The notes under the pieces: model-generated
The model's database searches: none
What the model was told of the DNA's origin: nothing
What the model saw: only the letters and a program-made list of their open reading frames with translations
NCBI GenBank assembly: GCA_046050405.1
Contig: JBJOPY010000244.1
Span: 1 to 8,256, forward strand
Reading direction: 5' to 3'
Length of the DNA stretch: 8,256 nucleotides
Source: JADKCL01 sp046050405
GTDB lineage: Bacteria > Bacteroidota > Bacteroidia > J057 > JADKCL01
Shown here: one piece after another, positions 1 to 6,472 of the stretch
Position numbering within the stretch: position 1 is the stretch's first letter
Layout: each line of letters starts with the position of its first letter
Position numbers and translations under genes: made by a program

Positions 1-1248
1 ACACAGGCTTTCCATCTTCAGCCGATTGTCTCCGCAATGAGGGCAGGGCGCATGACGCATGAACCCCTCTGCCCATGTCCTGATCTTCTCAGATTGCGAA
101 TTTTGGTAAGAATCCCTGATGAATTCGGCGATCCCAATGAAAGTGATCCCGCCCTGCCCAAGGGGCTTATTGTCAGGCACGGCTTCCGATCCCTTCAGGA
201 TGAAATCTTTCACCCTTCGCGAAAGTTTCTTCCAGGGGGTTCCTAGCGAAAAATCGAGTTGCTTGGCAATGATGCGAAGCTGCTCAAACATCCAGTTGCT
301 CTTGAATTCCCCGATCGGGGCGATGGCGCCCCGGTTGATGCTCAGGGATTCGTCAGGGACGAGGGATTCCATGTCCAATTCGTACACGAATGCAAGCCCC
401 GTACAGGTGGGGCATGCTCCATAAGGGGAATTGAAGGAAAAGGTATTCGGGGAGGGCTCGTCGTAGCTGAGGCCACTGTCGGGGTCCATCAGGTTGCGGC
501 TGAACCAGGCGACACTGCCAGTTTCGCTGTCCTGGATCATCATGGAGCCCTCTCCTATAGTCATTGCGAGGTGGGTGCTGTCATCCAGCCGCTTGGGATC
601 GCTACCGGCAAGCACGTGGTCGATCACCAGCTCGATGTCATGGATCACGTATCGATCCACCAGCATGCCCTTCTTGATCTGCTGTATCTTGCCGTCAACG
701 CGAACCTTGGAATAACCCTGCTTGGAGAGGGATTCGAACAGCTCCCGGTAGTGGCCCTTCCGGCCTTTGACGAGGGGAGCGAGAAGGATGATCTTCTTTC
801 CGAGGTATCCCTTCTCAATGGCTTTGACGATCTCCTGATCGGTCATCTTGACCATCTTCTTGCCCGAGACATGGCTGTAAGCATCGGCTGTACGGGCAAA
901 AAACAGCCGGAAGAGGTCATAGACCTCGGTCACGGTGCCGACGGTGGACCTTGGGTTCCGGCTGGTGGTCTTCTGCTCGATGGCGATCACGGGCCCGAGG
1001 CCGTCGATCTTGTCCACATCGGGGGCCGTCAGGTTGCCGATGAATTGCCGTGCATAGGCACTGAAACTCTCGAGGTATCTGCGTTGACCCTCCGAATGAA
1101 TGGTATCGAAGGCGATGGAGCTCTTGCCCGAACCGCTGACACCGGTGATCACGACAAGCTTGTCTCTCGGTATCCTCAGGTCAATGTTTTTCAGGTTGTG
1201 CTCTCGAGCACCCCAGATTTCAATGAAGTCCTCTGCCGTCGATTCCAT
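1..1248 (-). CDS. uvrA: UvrA, excinuclease ABC subunit A (N-terminal part, cut by window edge)
   Basis: UvrA is the damage-sensing ATPase of nucleotide excision repair; it loads UvrB at DNA lesions. The visible 416 residues open with the typical GAREHNLKNIDL start. The Walker A motif GVSGSGKSS is at residues 36-44, followed by ESFSAYARQF (60-69) and EQKTTSRNPRSTVGTVTE (91-108). The stretch around 155-186 (LLAPLVKGRKGHYRELFESL onward) matches the UvrB-binding insert, so this is a repair-type UvrA rather than a UvrA2-like paralogue. FSFNSPYGACPTC (270-282) and CPHCGDNRLKMESL (402-415) are also family landmarks. The ATG is fixed because an in-frame TAG lies three codons upstream. That TAG is the stop of the transglycosylase gene, so the two genes are 6 bases apart and probably co-transcribed. 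Oddity: residues 254-257 read MDPD where E. coli UvrA has a CxxC pair (CPIC). The rest of the protein lies beyond base 1. Confidence 0.96.
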   Translation of the reverse strand, partial: MESTAEDFIEIWGAREHNLKNIDLRIPRDKLVVITGVSGSGKSSIAFDTIHSEGQRRYLESFSAYARQFIGNLTAPDVDKIDGLGPVIAIEQKTTSRNPRSTVGTVTEVYDLFRLFFARTADAYSHVSGKKMVKMTDQEIVKAIEKGYLGKKIILLAPLVKGRKGHYRELFESLSKQGYSKVRVDGKIQQIKKGMLVDRYVIHDIELVIDHVLAGSDPKRLDDSTHLAMTIGEGSMMIQDSETGSVAWFSRNLMDPDSGLSYDEPSPNTFSFNSPYGACPTCTGLAFVYELDMESLVPDESLSINRGAIAPIGEFKSNWMFEQLRIIAKQLDFSLGTPWKKLSRRVKDFILKGSEAVPDNKPLGQGGITFIGIAEFIRDSYQNSQSEKIRTWAEGFMRHAPCPHCGDNRLKMESLC

Positions 1249-1254
1249 GCTTCG

Positions 1255-2370
1255 CTATCTTTTGCGTCCTTTCTTGTTCGTTGTAGGGGGCTCTTCCTTC
1301 GCGGGGCTGTCCCCGTCCGCAGCTTCCCCGGGCTGATCCACATCGATTTCGCTGTGAGGGGCAGGAGGGAGGCTGTCTGTTCCCAATGAATCGCCCAGTG
1401 TCCAGGGCACAAGTTCGCTTCCCTGGTCGCCTCTGCTCCCTTCCTTCGGAATGGCGATTCGATAGGTTTTCCCTTTCTGCCCTTCCTCGGTCTCGGGCAG
1501 GATGAGCTTGTCGCCCAGTATCCAAGGGTTGAGAACCCTGACCATTTTATAGGTGGTTCCGTGGGCGAGTGACCAAGCGATCAGGTCTGAAATGGTGGTG
1601 TCCACCTCCACGAGATTGTAGCGGAGGGGGCCATAGAGCTGAGAAGGCTGCAAATCAAAGCCATACTTGGCGGGAGATTCCATGATGCATTTGATGGCGA
1701 GGATGTTGAACACATAGGCGGCGGTCTCCCTGTTCAGGTAAAGGTCGTAGTAATTGTCCACACACTGGCGGTTCATCTGCTTTTGAAGCCCTCCCATCCC
1801 CATGTTGTAGCTTGCAGCCACGAGGGTCCAGTTTCGGAAGATCTTGTAGGCATCCTTCAGGTACTTGCAGGCAGCCACAGTGCTTTTGACTGGGTCGTAG
1901 CGTTCGTCCACCTGCTCAGTGACCTCCAGGCCATACCGGACGGCCGTGCCTTCCATGAACTGCCAGAATCCTTTGGCTCCAGCCGGCGAATTGGCGTTGC
2001 TGAGGTGGCTCTCGGCGATGCAGAGGTAGAAGAAGTCTGCGGGAATGCCCTCCCTCTCCAGGATCTTCGAAATGGTAGGCCTCCACCGCGCAGCACGTTT
2101 GATGTTCATGATCGTGGCACTGTGCAGGAAGGTGTACTTGATGATTTCCTGGTCCAAGCGCTCACGGACGTCGAAATCACGCATGGGCACCAATTCGCCA
2201 GCGAAATGCACATTCACGGGCGGATCAAGGGACAGCATCGTCGCATGGCTGCCCAGCCCTCTCAGGCTGGAATCGCTGCTGCGCTTCACAGACCCGATCC
2301 ATACGATGCCTCCTCCCAGCAACAGGACCGGGAACAGGAAGTACAGTACCGTGGAGCGAATGTTCTTCAT
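1255..2370 (-). CDS. Membrane-anchored lytic murein transglycosylase, MltD-like (SLT/GH23 domain)
   Basis: This predicted enzyme cleaves the MurNAc-GlcNAc bond of peptidoglycan on the periplasmic side, forming 1,6-anhydro ends. The 371-residue protein starts with a hydrophobic anchor (about 8-27). It has no lipobox cysteine, so it is probably a signal anchor rather than a lipoprotein. The SLT domain covers about 95-235. The presumed catalytic Glu120 lies in AESHLSNANSPAGAKGFWQF (119-138). ASYNMG (186-191) and RETAAYV (214-220) are the other family motifs. Residues 250-290 (YNLVEVDTTISDLI to LNPWILGDKLILP) resemble the region that follows the catalytic domain in MltD-like proteins. The tail (310-371) is low-complexity, rich in Pro, Glu and Asp, and ends KKGRKR. 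The motif PWxLGD occurs twice, 40 residues apart (282-287 and 322-327). No Shine-Dalgarno sequence is visible before the ATG. A Bacteroidota-type promoter precedes it and uvrA follows 6 bases after. The exact subfamily is inferred. Confidence 0.92.
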   Translation of the reverse strand: MKNIRSTVLYFLFPVLLLGGGIVWIGSVKRSSDSSLRGLGSHATMLSLDPPVNVHFAGELVPMRDFDVRERLDQEIIKYTFLHSATIMNIKRAARWRPTISKILEREGIPADFFYLCIAESHLSNANSPAGAKGFWQFMEGTAVRYGLEVTEQVDERYDPVKSTVAACKYLKDAYKIFRNWTLVAASYNMGMGGLQKQMNRQCVDNYYDLYLNRETAAYVFNILAIKCIMESPAKYGFDLQPSQLYGPLRYNLVEVDTTISDLIAWSLAHGTTYKMVRVLNPWILGDKLILPETEEGQKGKTYRIAIPKEGSRGDQGSELVPWTLGDSLGTDSLPPAPHSEIDVDQPGEAADGDSPAKEEPPTTNKKGRKR

Positions 2371-2395
2371 CGGGTGGTGGGCATCACTTGGCTGG

Positions 2396-2426
2396 CAAAG
2401 ATACGCTCAGAAATTGGGCCTTAAAA
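2396..2426 (-). promoter_or_regulatory. Predicted Bacteroidota-type promoter of the transglycosylase-uvrA unit
   Basis: On the minus strand TTTT (2423-2426) is followed after exactly 19 bases by TATCTTTG (2396-2403). The second box matches the known Bacteroidota -7 consensus TAnnTTTG fully, and the first matches the -33 TTTG at three of four positions with the usual spacing. It straddles the stop codon of the LOG-family gene. It would start RNA near 2388-2391, about 20 bases before the ATG at 2370. Predicted from sequence only. Confidence 0.66.
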
Positions 2427-3108
2427 GGTGCTGCTTGTAGAACTCGGTGATATGCCCCGCAGCATCCGCTGCAGTGTCCACCACATGGAACAGGTGCAGG
2501 TCTTGGGCATTGATATTGCCCGCCTGCTCGAGGACGGTCTTACGCAGCCAGTCCACCAATCCACCCCAAAAATCGCTTCCGACCAGCACCACCGGGAAAC
2601 GTGTGATCTTCCGCGTCTGTATCAGTGTGAGTGCCTCAAAGAGTTCGTCCAAGGTTCCAAAGCCTCCCGGAAGGACGACGAAGCCCTGTGCATACTTGAC
2701 GAACATGACCTTTCGTACAAAGAAATAGTTGAAATCGATGACCTTGTCACGGTCCACGAATGGGTTGGTTCCCTGCTCGAAAGGCAGCTCGATGTTCAAT
2801 CCCACCGAAGATCCCCCGCCTTCCTGGGCCCCTTTGTTGGCGGCCTCCATGATGCCCGGCCCGCCGCCCGTGATGATCCCGAAGCCCGCCTCTGTGAGCA
2901 TGTTGGCGACCTCGACGCCCAGTTTATAATATTTGTGGTCGGGCTGGGTTCTGGCCGAGCCAAAAATGGAGACGCAGGGTCCGATTTCGCTCAGGGTCTC
3001 AAATCCTTCCACAAACTCCGCCATGATGCGGAAGATGGTCCAGGTATCCTTGCCGCGATGGTCCGTCCAGTCGCGGGTTCTCTTGGAGAAATTTTGCTTC
3101 ATCTGCAT
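2407..3108 (-). CDS. LOG-family protein (TIGR00730 type), putative nucleotide phosphoribohydrolase
   Basis: This is a 233-residue cytoplasmic Rossmann-fold protein of the LOG (Lonely Guy) family. Characterised members hydrolyse cytokinin riboside monophosphates or purine nucleotides such as AMP to base plus ribose 5-phosphate. The signature elements are GGGPGIMEA (81-89), an Arg-Lys pair at 132-133 and PGGFGTLDE (147-155); the last two build the active site and phosphate pocket. The leading segment, with DTWTIFRIMAEFVEGFETL at 21-39, is typical of the longer bacterial subgroup and is not an artefact of the start choice. The ATG at 3108 has a GGGAG ribosome site 6 bases upstream; a second ATG two codons in is less likely. 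The downstream transglycosylase starts 36 bases past the stop and seems to have its own promoter. A possible -7-like box TAGATTTA (3175-3182) has no matching -33 box. The true substrate is unknown; cytokinin production should not be assumed. Confidence 0.94.
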   Translation of the reverse strand: MQMKQNFSKRTRDWTDHRGKDTWTIFRIMAEFVEGFETLSEIGPCVSIFGSARTQPDHKYYKLGVEVANMLTEAGFGIITGGGPGIMEAANKGAQEGGGSSVGLNIELPFEQGTNPFVDRDKVIDFNYFFVRKVMFVKYAQGFVVLPGGFGTLDELFEALTLIQTRKITRFPVVLVGSDFWGGLVDWLRKTVLEQAGNINAQDLHLFHVVDTAADAAGHITEFYKQHLLRPNF

Positions 3109-3114
3109 ATCGTT

Positions 3115-3119
3115 CTCCC
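3115..3119 (-). promoter_or_regulatory. Ribosome binding site of the LOG-family gene
   Basis: GGGAG on the minus strand lies 6 bases before the ATG at 3108. It is the only well-placed Shine-Dalgarno-like sequence seen in this window and supports that ATG over the in-frame ATG two codons later. Confidence 0.55.
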
Positions 3120-3334
3120 GTATCGGTGTATAATGAGATGGGGGCGATCCTCATCTTTCGAATGCGGGGTGGGGTAAATCTAAGAAGAAGGATTGGGAAA
3201 TCCTGAAAATGATGCGGTCGATCACCCAAGGAATGAACGGCCATGGAGGCAGAAGGATGGGAACAGTTACTGGATGAGAGGGGACTTATGGTTCTTTATT
3301 GGGCGAAAAGTCATCCAATTCAGGGCATGATGGT

Positions 3335-3380
3335 GGGTTCCCGGCAAAGGCCTTGGCGAGGATGATCGCCGGGTTCCCGG
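3335..3380. repeat. Short direct repeat GGGTTCCCGG, two copies
   Basis: GGGTTCCCGG occurs at 3335-3344 and again at 3371-3380, 36 bases apart. Similar GCCTT-containing bases follow both copies. Between them GGCGA and TCGCC can pair around a 6-base loop. No run of T follows on either strand, so it is not a standard terminator. It may be a decayed duplication; its function is unknown. Confidence 0.5.
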
Positions 3381-3465
3381 GTGCCTTCTGCTACGGATGG
3401 GGCGCATCGCCTTCCAGTGGGCAAGCCAGATCTGGAAAATCCATTGGAAAGGTTGCGGATTGCCC

Positions 3466-4899
3466 TTAGGCTTTCCCCCGCAGTTGCAACAAAGCCACAT
3501 TCTCCACATGGCTGGTCTGCGGAAACATGTCCACGGGTTGGGTGACCAGGACTTCATATTTGGCGCAGAGCAGCTGCAGGTCGCGGGCTTGCGTCGCTGG
3601 GTTGCAACTGACGTACACAATTCTGGGGGCTTCGATTTCGAGTAGCTGCTGGATGACCGGTTCGTCCATGCCTGCCCTCGGCGGGTCGGTGATGATCAAG
3701 TCCGGGCGACCCTCCAGGGCCACGAATTCCGCGTTCAAGATGTCCTTCAGGTTTCCAGAATGGAAGCTCAGGTGGCTCAGTCCGTTCAGCTTGCAGTTTT
3801 CAGCTGCATCCTTCACGGCAGAAGCGATATATTCCACGCCGACGATTTTCGCGGCCAGGTCGCTGACGTAAATGCCGATGCTGCCCGCGCCGCAGTAGAG
3901 ATCGTAAATCAAGCCCGTCTTTTCACCCACAAATTCCCGTACGACATCGTACAGGCGCTTGGCTTGGGTGGAATTGGTCTGGAAGAAGCTTGTGGGGCTG
4001 ATACTGAATTTCCAAGGGCCGAGGTGCTCGATGATGGCCGGATTTCCCCTCCATACCCGCGGCTGTAGTTCGGAGAAGGAATCGTTGTACTTGGGGTTGT
4101 ACATCCAGAGATAGGAGGAGATTTGCGGAAACCTGCCTTGCAGATGCTGGAACAGGGCCTCCACGGGTGCAGCATCGTCCTCGGCCACGATCATCAGCAG
4201 CATGAGTTCTCCAGTACCCTCGCTTGTGCGGAACATGGCATTCCGGTAGTAGCCCGTATGTGCCTTGATGTCATACCATGGGGTTTCTGCTGCCCGGGTG
4301 AAGTCGCGGATCTCATTTCGGATCTCGTTGATCACCGGCCAATGCAGGTGGCAGGTCTCGATGGGGATGATCTTGTCGTACAATTTGGCGACATGGTAGC
4401 CGAGTGCACCATTTCTTGCGGGTGCGTTCGGGACATTGGGTTCCTGCTTTTGCAACTGTTCGGCGGTGATCCATTGCCGGTTGCTGAAGGTGAACTCCAC
4501 CTTGTTGCGGTATTGGAAGGGAGAACTGCAGCCGATGATGGGCCGGGCATCGCTTGCCTCCAGGTGGCCGATGCGTCGCATGGATTCGGTGACCTGACGC
4601 TCCTTGTAAAAGAGCTGCTTTTCGTAGCTGAGATTCTGCCATTTGCAGCCGCCGCAGTCTCCGAAGTGCTTGCAGGTCGCGGCGATGCGGTCCGGGGATG
4701 GCTTGATCATCCGCTCGACGATGCCGGTGGGGACTTTTTTCTCCCTGCCGGTCACGCGGACATCGGCGAGGTCGCCGGGGACGGTCTTCTCGACGAAGGC
4801 GACGAAGTCCCCCTTGCGGCCGATGCCCTTGCCGTCATGGGTGCAGTCAACGATGGGGACTTCGGGGACGGTGTAGTGCTTTTGTTTTCTTTTGGACAT
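3466..4899 (-). CDS. rlmD: 23S rRNA (uracil-5-)-methyltransferase, RlmD/RumA family
   Basis: This cytoplasmic, SAM-dependent enzyme makes 5-methyluridine in 23S rRNA (U1939 in the E. coli RlmD reaction). The 477-residue protein has a TRAM RNA-binding domain (about 5-65). Four cysteines for a 4Fe-4S cluster are present: Cys76, Cys82 and Cys85 in CKHFGDCGGC, and Cys183. FFQTNS (305-310) and the SAM-binding loop DLYCGAGSIGIYV (333-345) follow. TDPPRAG (404-410), the catalytic nucleophile Cys432 in SCNPATQARDL (431-441) and the general-base candidate Glu466 in HVEN complete the active site. All key residues are intact. Length is somewhat above E. coli RlmD, mostly from a loop near 140-168. The ATG has AGGA 11 bases upstream, a weak ribosome site. 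No clear promoter is visible in the 126-base gap to the transporter gene. The target position could be another uridine (RlmC/RlmCD-like), since the family is hard to split by sequence alone. Confidence 0.93.
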   Translation of the reverse strand: MSKRKQKHYTVPEVPIVDCTHDGKGIGRKGDFVAFVEKTVPGDLADVRVTGREKKVPTGIVERMIKPSPDRIAATCKHFGDCGGCKWQNLSYEKQLFYKERQVTESMRRIGHLEASDARPIIGCSSPFQYRNKVEFTFSNRQWITAEQLQKQEPNVPNAPARNGALGYHVAKLYDKIIPIETCHLHWPVINEIRNEIRDFTRAAETPWYDIKAHTGYYRNAMFRTSEGTGELMLLMIVAEDDAAPVEALFQHLQGRFPQISSYLWMYNPKYNDSFSELQPRVWRGNPAIIEHLGPWKFSISPTSFFQTNSTQAKRLYDVVREFVGEKTGLIYDLYCGAGSIGIYVSDLAAKIVGVEYIASAVKDAAENCKLNGLSHLSFHSGNLKDILNAEFVALEGRPDLIITDPPRAGMDEPVIQQLLEIEAPRIVYVSCNPATQARDLQLLCAKYEVLVTQPVDMFPQTSHVENVALLQLRGKA

Positions 4900-4943
4900 T
4901 TCTATTGGTTTCCTGAAGGCCTTGTCAGCCGTATGAAATGAAT

Positions 4944-4959
4944 AGATGGCAAGCCATCT
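4944..4959 (-). terminator. Stem-loop AGATGG-CTTG-CCATCT, possible weak terminator of the transporter gene
   Basis: A perfect inverted repeat on the minus strand gives a 6-base-pair stem closed by CUUG, a known stable tetraloop. The bases after it (ATTCATTT) are only moderately T-rich. It lies 67 bases after the transporter stop and 45 bases before the methyltransferase start, so it could end the first transcript or sit in the leader of the second. Confidence 0.35.
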
Positions 4960-4995
4960 TTGGATGGATCCAGGGAAGAGATCGGCATGGCACCG

Positions 4996-5016
4996 AGGCT
5001 CCCAGCTTTCGAGCCT
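4996..5016 (-). other. Inverted repeat AGGCTC/GAGCCT just after the transporter stop
   Basis: Six-base arms with a 9-base loop start 9 bases after the transporter stop codon. No T run follows on the minus strand, so it is not a classical intrinsic terminator. It might protect the 3' end of the message, or be chance. Confidence 0.3.
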
Positions 5017-5025
5017 TCATTGCCA

Positions 5026-6363
5026 CTAGTCGATTTCAAAGTAATCCAAGTCTTTGGAAAAGGTTTCCTTCACCATCAGGACTGCGAAAAGGGCCAAGGC
5101 CAGGCAGGTGGTGCCGACGGTGAAGGCACTCCAGATGGGGCCGATGCTTTTCGAGAGGGCGGCGAAGCTGAGGGTGATGGGCGCTACACCTCCTCTCACG
5201 AAGTTGGGCACGGTCGTGGTGACGGTGCTCCGGATATTGGTGCCGAATTGCTCGCTGGCAATGGTGACGAAGATGGCCCAGTAGCCAGCCGCTGCGCCGA
5301 CCACGAAGCACATGAAGTAATAGAGGTCGGGCCGAATGCCCTCCGAGAAGAAGAGGAAGATCAGCATCAGGAGGGTGCTCATGCCGAGGAAGAGGACGAC
5401 GACCTTCTTGCGGCTCTTCATGACCTGGCTCAGGATCCCGCTGAGGATGTCCCCGAAACTAAGCCCCAGGTAGGCAAACATCACCGCAGAACCATTGGAT
5501 ATCAGCACTCTGCCATCCCCATCCACCAATCCGAATGCAGGCGCAAACACATCCTGTGACAGCGACACCAGCACGCCGATCATGAACCAGATCGGCAGGC
5601 CGATCATGATGCAGTAGAGGTACCTCAGGAATGTCCTGCCGCTACGGAAGAGCATCAGGAAGTCGCCTTTCTTGACACCTTCAGTGGTTTTCATGGATTT
5701 GAACATTCCGGATTCCAGGGTACCTGCCCGCAAAAACAGCAATCCCAGCCCCAGCACACCACCGACGATATAGACGACCTGCCAATTTTGAAATTCGTAA
5801 CCGAAGAGCCCGGTCAGTCCTTCTGCCATAGCGTGCCCCTTGCTCCCGACTCCCGCCGCCAAGACGGCTCCCATCGCTCCGAAAGCCACGATTACCATCG
5901 TCCCCCATCCGCGCTTTTCCTTGGCCATCGTCTCGGACACGAGGGTGATGCCGGCACCCAGCTCGCCCGCCAGCCCGATCCCCGCGATTACGCGTACGAT
6001 GGCGTACACATTTACCTCCAGGGTGAAGGCATTGATGACATTCGCCAATGAATATAGCAGAATCGAACCGAACAGGACCGATTTCCGGCCTTGCTTGTCA
6101 CCCCAAATCCCCCAAATCAGGCCACCGAGGAGCATCCCCGTCATCTGCATGTTGAACAGGTAGATGCCCGTGTCCTTCAGCTGCTCGGGAGTCCAGCCCA
6201 GCTGCTTGACGGCATTGATGTATTCGAGGCTTTCCTTCTTGACGACATTGAACAGCACCAAGTCATAGATGTCCACAAAGTAGCCGAGGGAGGCCACGAT
6301 GATCAGCATCCACTGCTGCCGCTGGGTGAACTGCAGCCGATTGATTCCCATGTCTTTTTTCAT
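5026..6363 (-). CDS. Major facilitator superfamily transporter, sugar/metabolite:H+ symporter-like
   Basis: This is a predicted inner-membrane secondary transporter of about 445 residues with roughly 12 hydrophobic segments. The first carries acidic residues in GYFVDIYDLVLF (27-38), as in proton-coupled metabolite symporters. The loop between segments 2 and 3 holds the MFS motif A variant GDKQGRKSVL (88-97). Segment 4 has RVIAGIGLAGELGAGITLVSE (starting at 124), with an in-membrane Glu common in sugar and aromatic-acid porters. The C-terminus ends KETFSKDLDYFEID. The frame extends upstream to a TTG at 6378; I chose the ATG at 6363 (MKKDMGINRL), and another ATG lies at 6351. None has a clear ribosome site. 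A -7-like TATTCTTG (6394-6401) lacks a -33 partner, so its promoter is uncertain. It is divergent from the M1 peptidase gene with 109 bases between them. The substrate cannot be read from the sequence; pairing with a peptidase does not prove peptide transport. Confidence 0.88.
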   Translation of the reverse strand: MKKDMGINRLQFTQRQQWMLIIVASLGYFVDIYDLVLFNVVKKESLEYINAVKQLGWTPEQLKDTGIYLFNMQMTGMLLGGLIWGIWGDKQGRKSVLFGSILLYSLANVINAFTLEVNVYAIVRVIAGIGLAGELGAGITLVSETMAKEKRGWGTMVIVAFGAMGAVLAAGVGSKGHAMAEGLTGLFGYEFQNWQVVYIVGGVLGLGLLFLRAGTLESGMFKSMKTTEGVKKGDFLMLFRSGRTFLRYLYCIMIGLPIWFMIGVLVSLSQDVFAPAFGLVDGDGRVLISNGSAVMFAYLGLSFGDILSGILSQVMKSRKKVVVLFLGMSTLLMLIFLFFSEGIRPDLYYFMCFVVGAAAGYWAIFVTIASEQFGTNIRSTVTTTVPNFVRGGVAPITLSFAALSKSIGPIWSAFTVGTTCLALALFAVLMVKETFSKDLDYFEID

Positions 6364-6424
6364 GCCGTGAAAATGCAAATGTTCAGGCGTAAAGCAAGAA
6401 TATGCCCCGCCGATCGTCCATGTT

Positions 6425-6455
6425 TTTGCTGGATGGGTGAAATTGGCTTACTTTG
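6425..6455 (+). promoter_or_regulatory. Predicted Bacteroidota-type promoter of the M1 peptidase gene
   Basis: TTTG (6425-6428) is followed after exactly 19 bases by TTACTTTG (6448-6455). This is the -33/-7 arrangement known for the Bacteroidota primary sigma factor, with one mismatch to TAnnTTTG. It would start RNA near 6460-6463, leaving a leader of about 10-13 bases. This decides the start codon: the in-frame GTG at 6437 lies inside the promoter, so the ATG at 6473 is the likely start. Confidence 0.7.
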
Positions 6456-6472
6456 TCCCAAACAATCGATCA

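Larger units (their letters stand above)
3109..3465. other. 357-base intergenic region without a convincing gene
   Basis: This lies between the rRNA methyltransferase stop and the LOG-family start. Open frames crossing it on either strand are tails of shadow frames from the neighbouring genes and show no recognisable domain. It holds a short repeat (3335-3380), a weak stem GGCGA/TCGCC inside that repeat, and presumably the LOG-family leader and promoter. I see no RNA gene or strong terminator. Confidence 0.6.

Noticed and set aside
259..1389. Long plus-strand open frame (376 codons) opposite uvrA
   Set aside because: It is antisense to a clear uvrA frame with full family motifs, has no recognisable domain, and runs past the uvrA start into the next gene. 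Long antisense frames are expected in G+C-rich coding DNA.
1783..3177. Plus-strand frames of 213 and 249 codons opposite the transglycosylase and LOG-family genes
   Set aside because: Both mirror well-supported minus-strand genes and show no family motif of their own.
3175..3182. TAGATTTA as -7 box of the LOG-family gene
   Set aside because: It matches TAnnTTTG except at the last position, but has no TTTG-like box at 19-21 bases upstream, so it is not listed as a promoter.
2999..3620. Minus-strand frames of 81 and 117 codons entering the 3109-3465 gap
   Set aside because: The 81-codon frame ends as an out-of-frame shadow of the LOG-family gene and the 117-codon frame begins as one of the methyltransferase gene. 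The parts in the gap show no plausible protein features or ribosome sites.
4123..4941. Plus-strand frame of 272 codons opposite rlmD
   Set aside because: Rich in Gly, Asp, Val and Leu as expected from reverse-complemented coding sequence; no domain recognised, while rlmD has every catalytic residue.
6364..6378. Five-residue N-terminal extension of the transporter from a TTG codon at 6378
   Set aside because: An ATG follows five codons later at 6363, the extra residues add no feature, and no ribosome site favours the TTG.
6437..6472. Twelve-residue N-terminal extension of the M1 peptidase from a GTG codon
   Set aside because: It overlaps the predicted -7 box, and the ATG at 6473 begins a textbook signal peptide.
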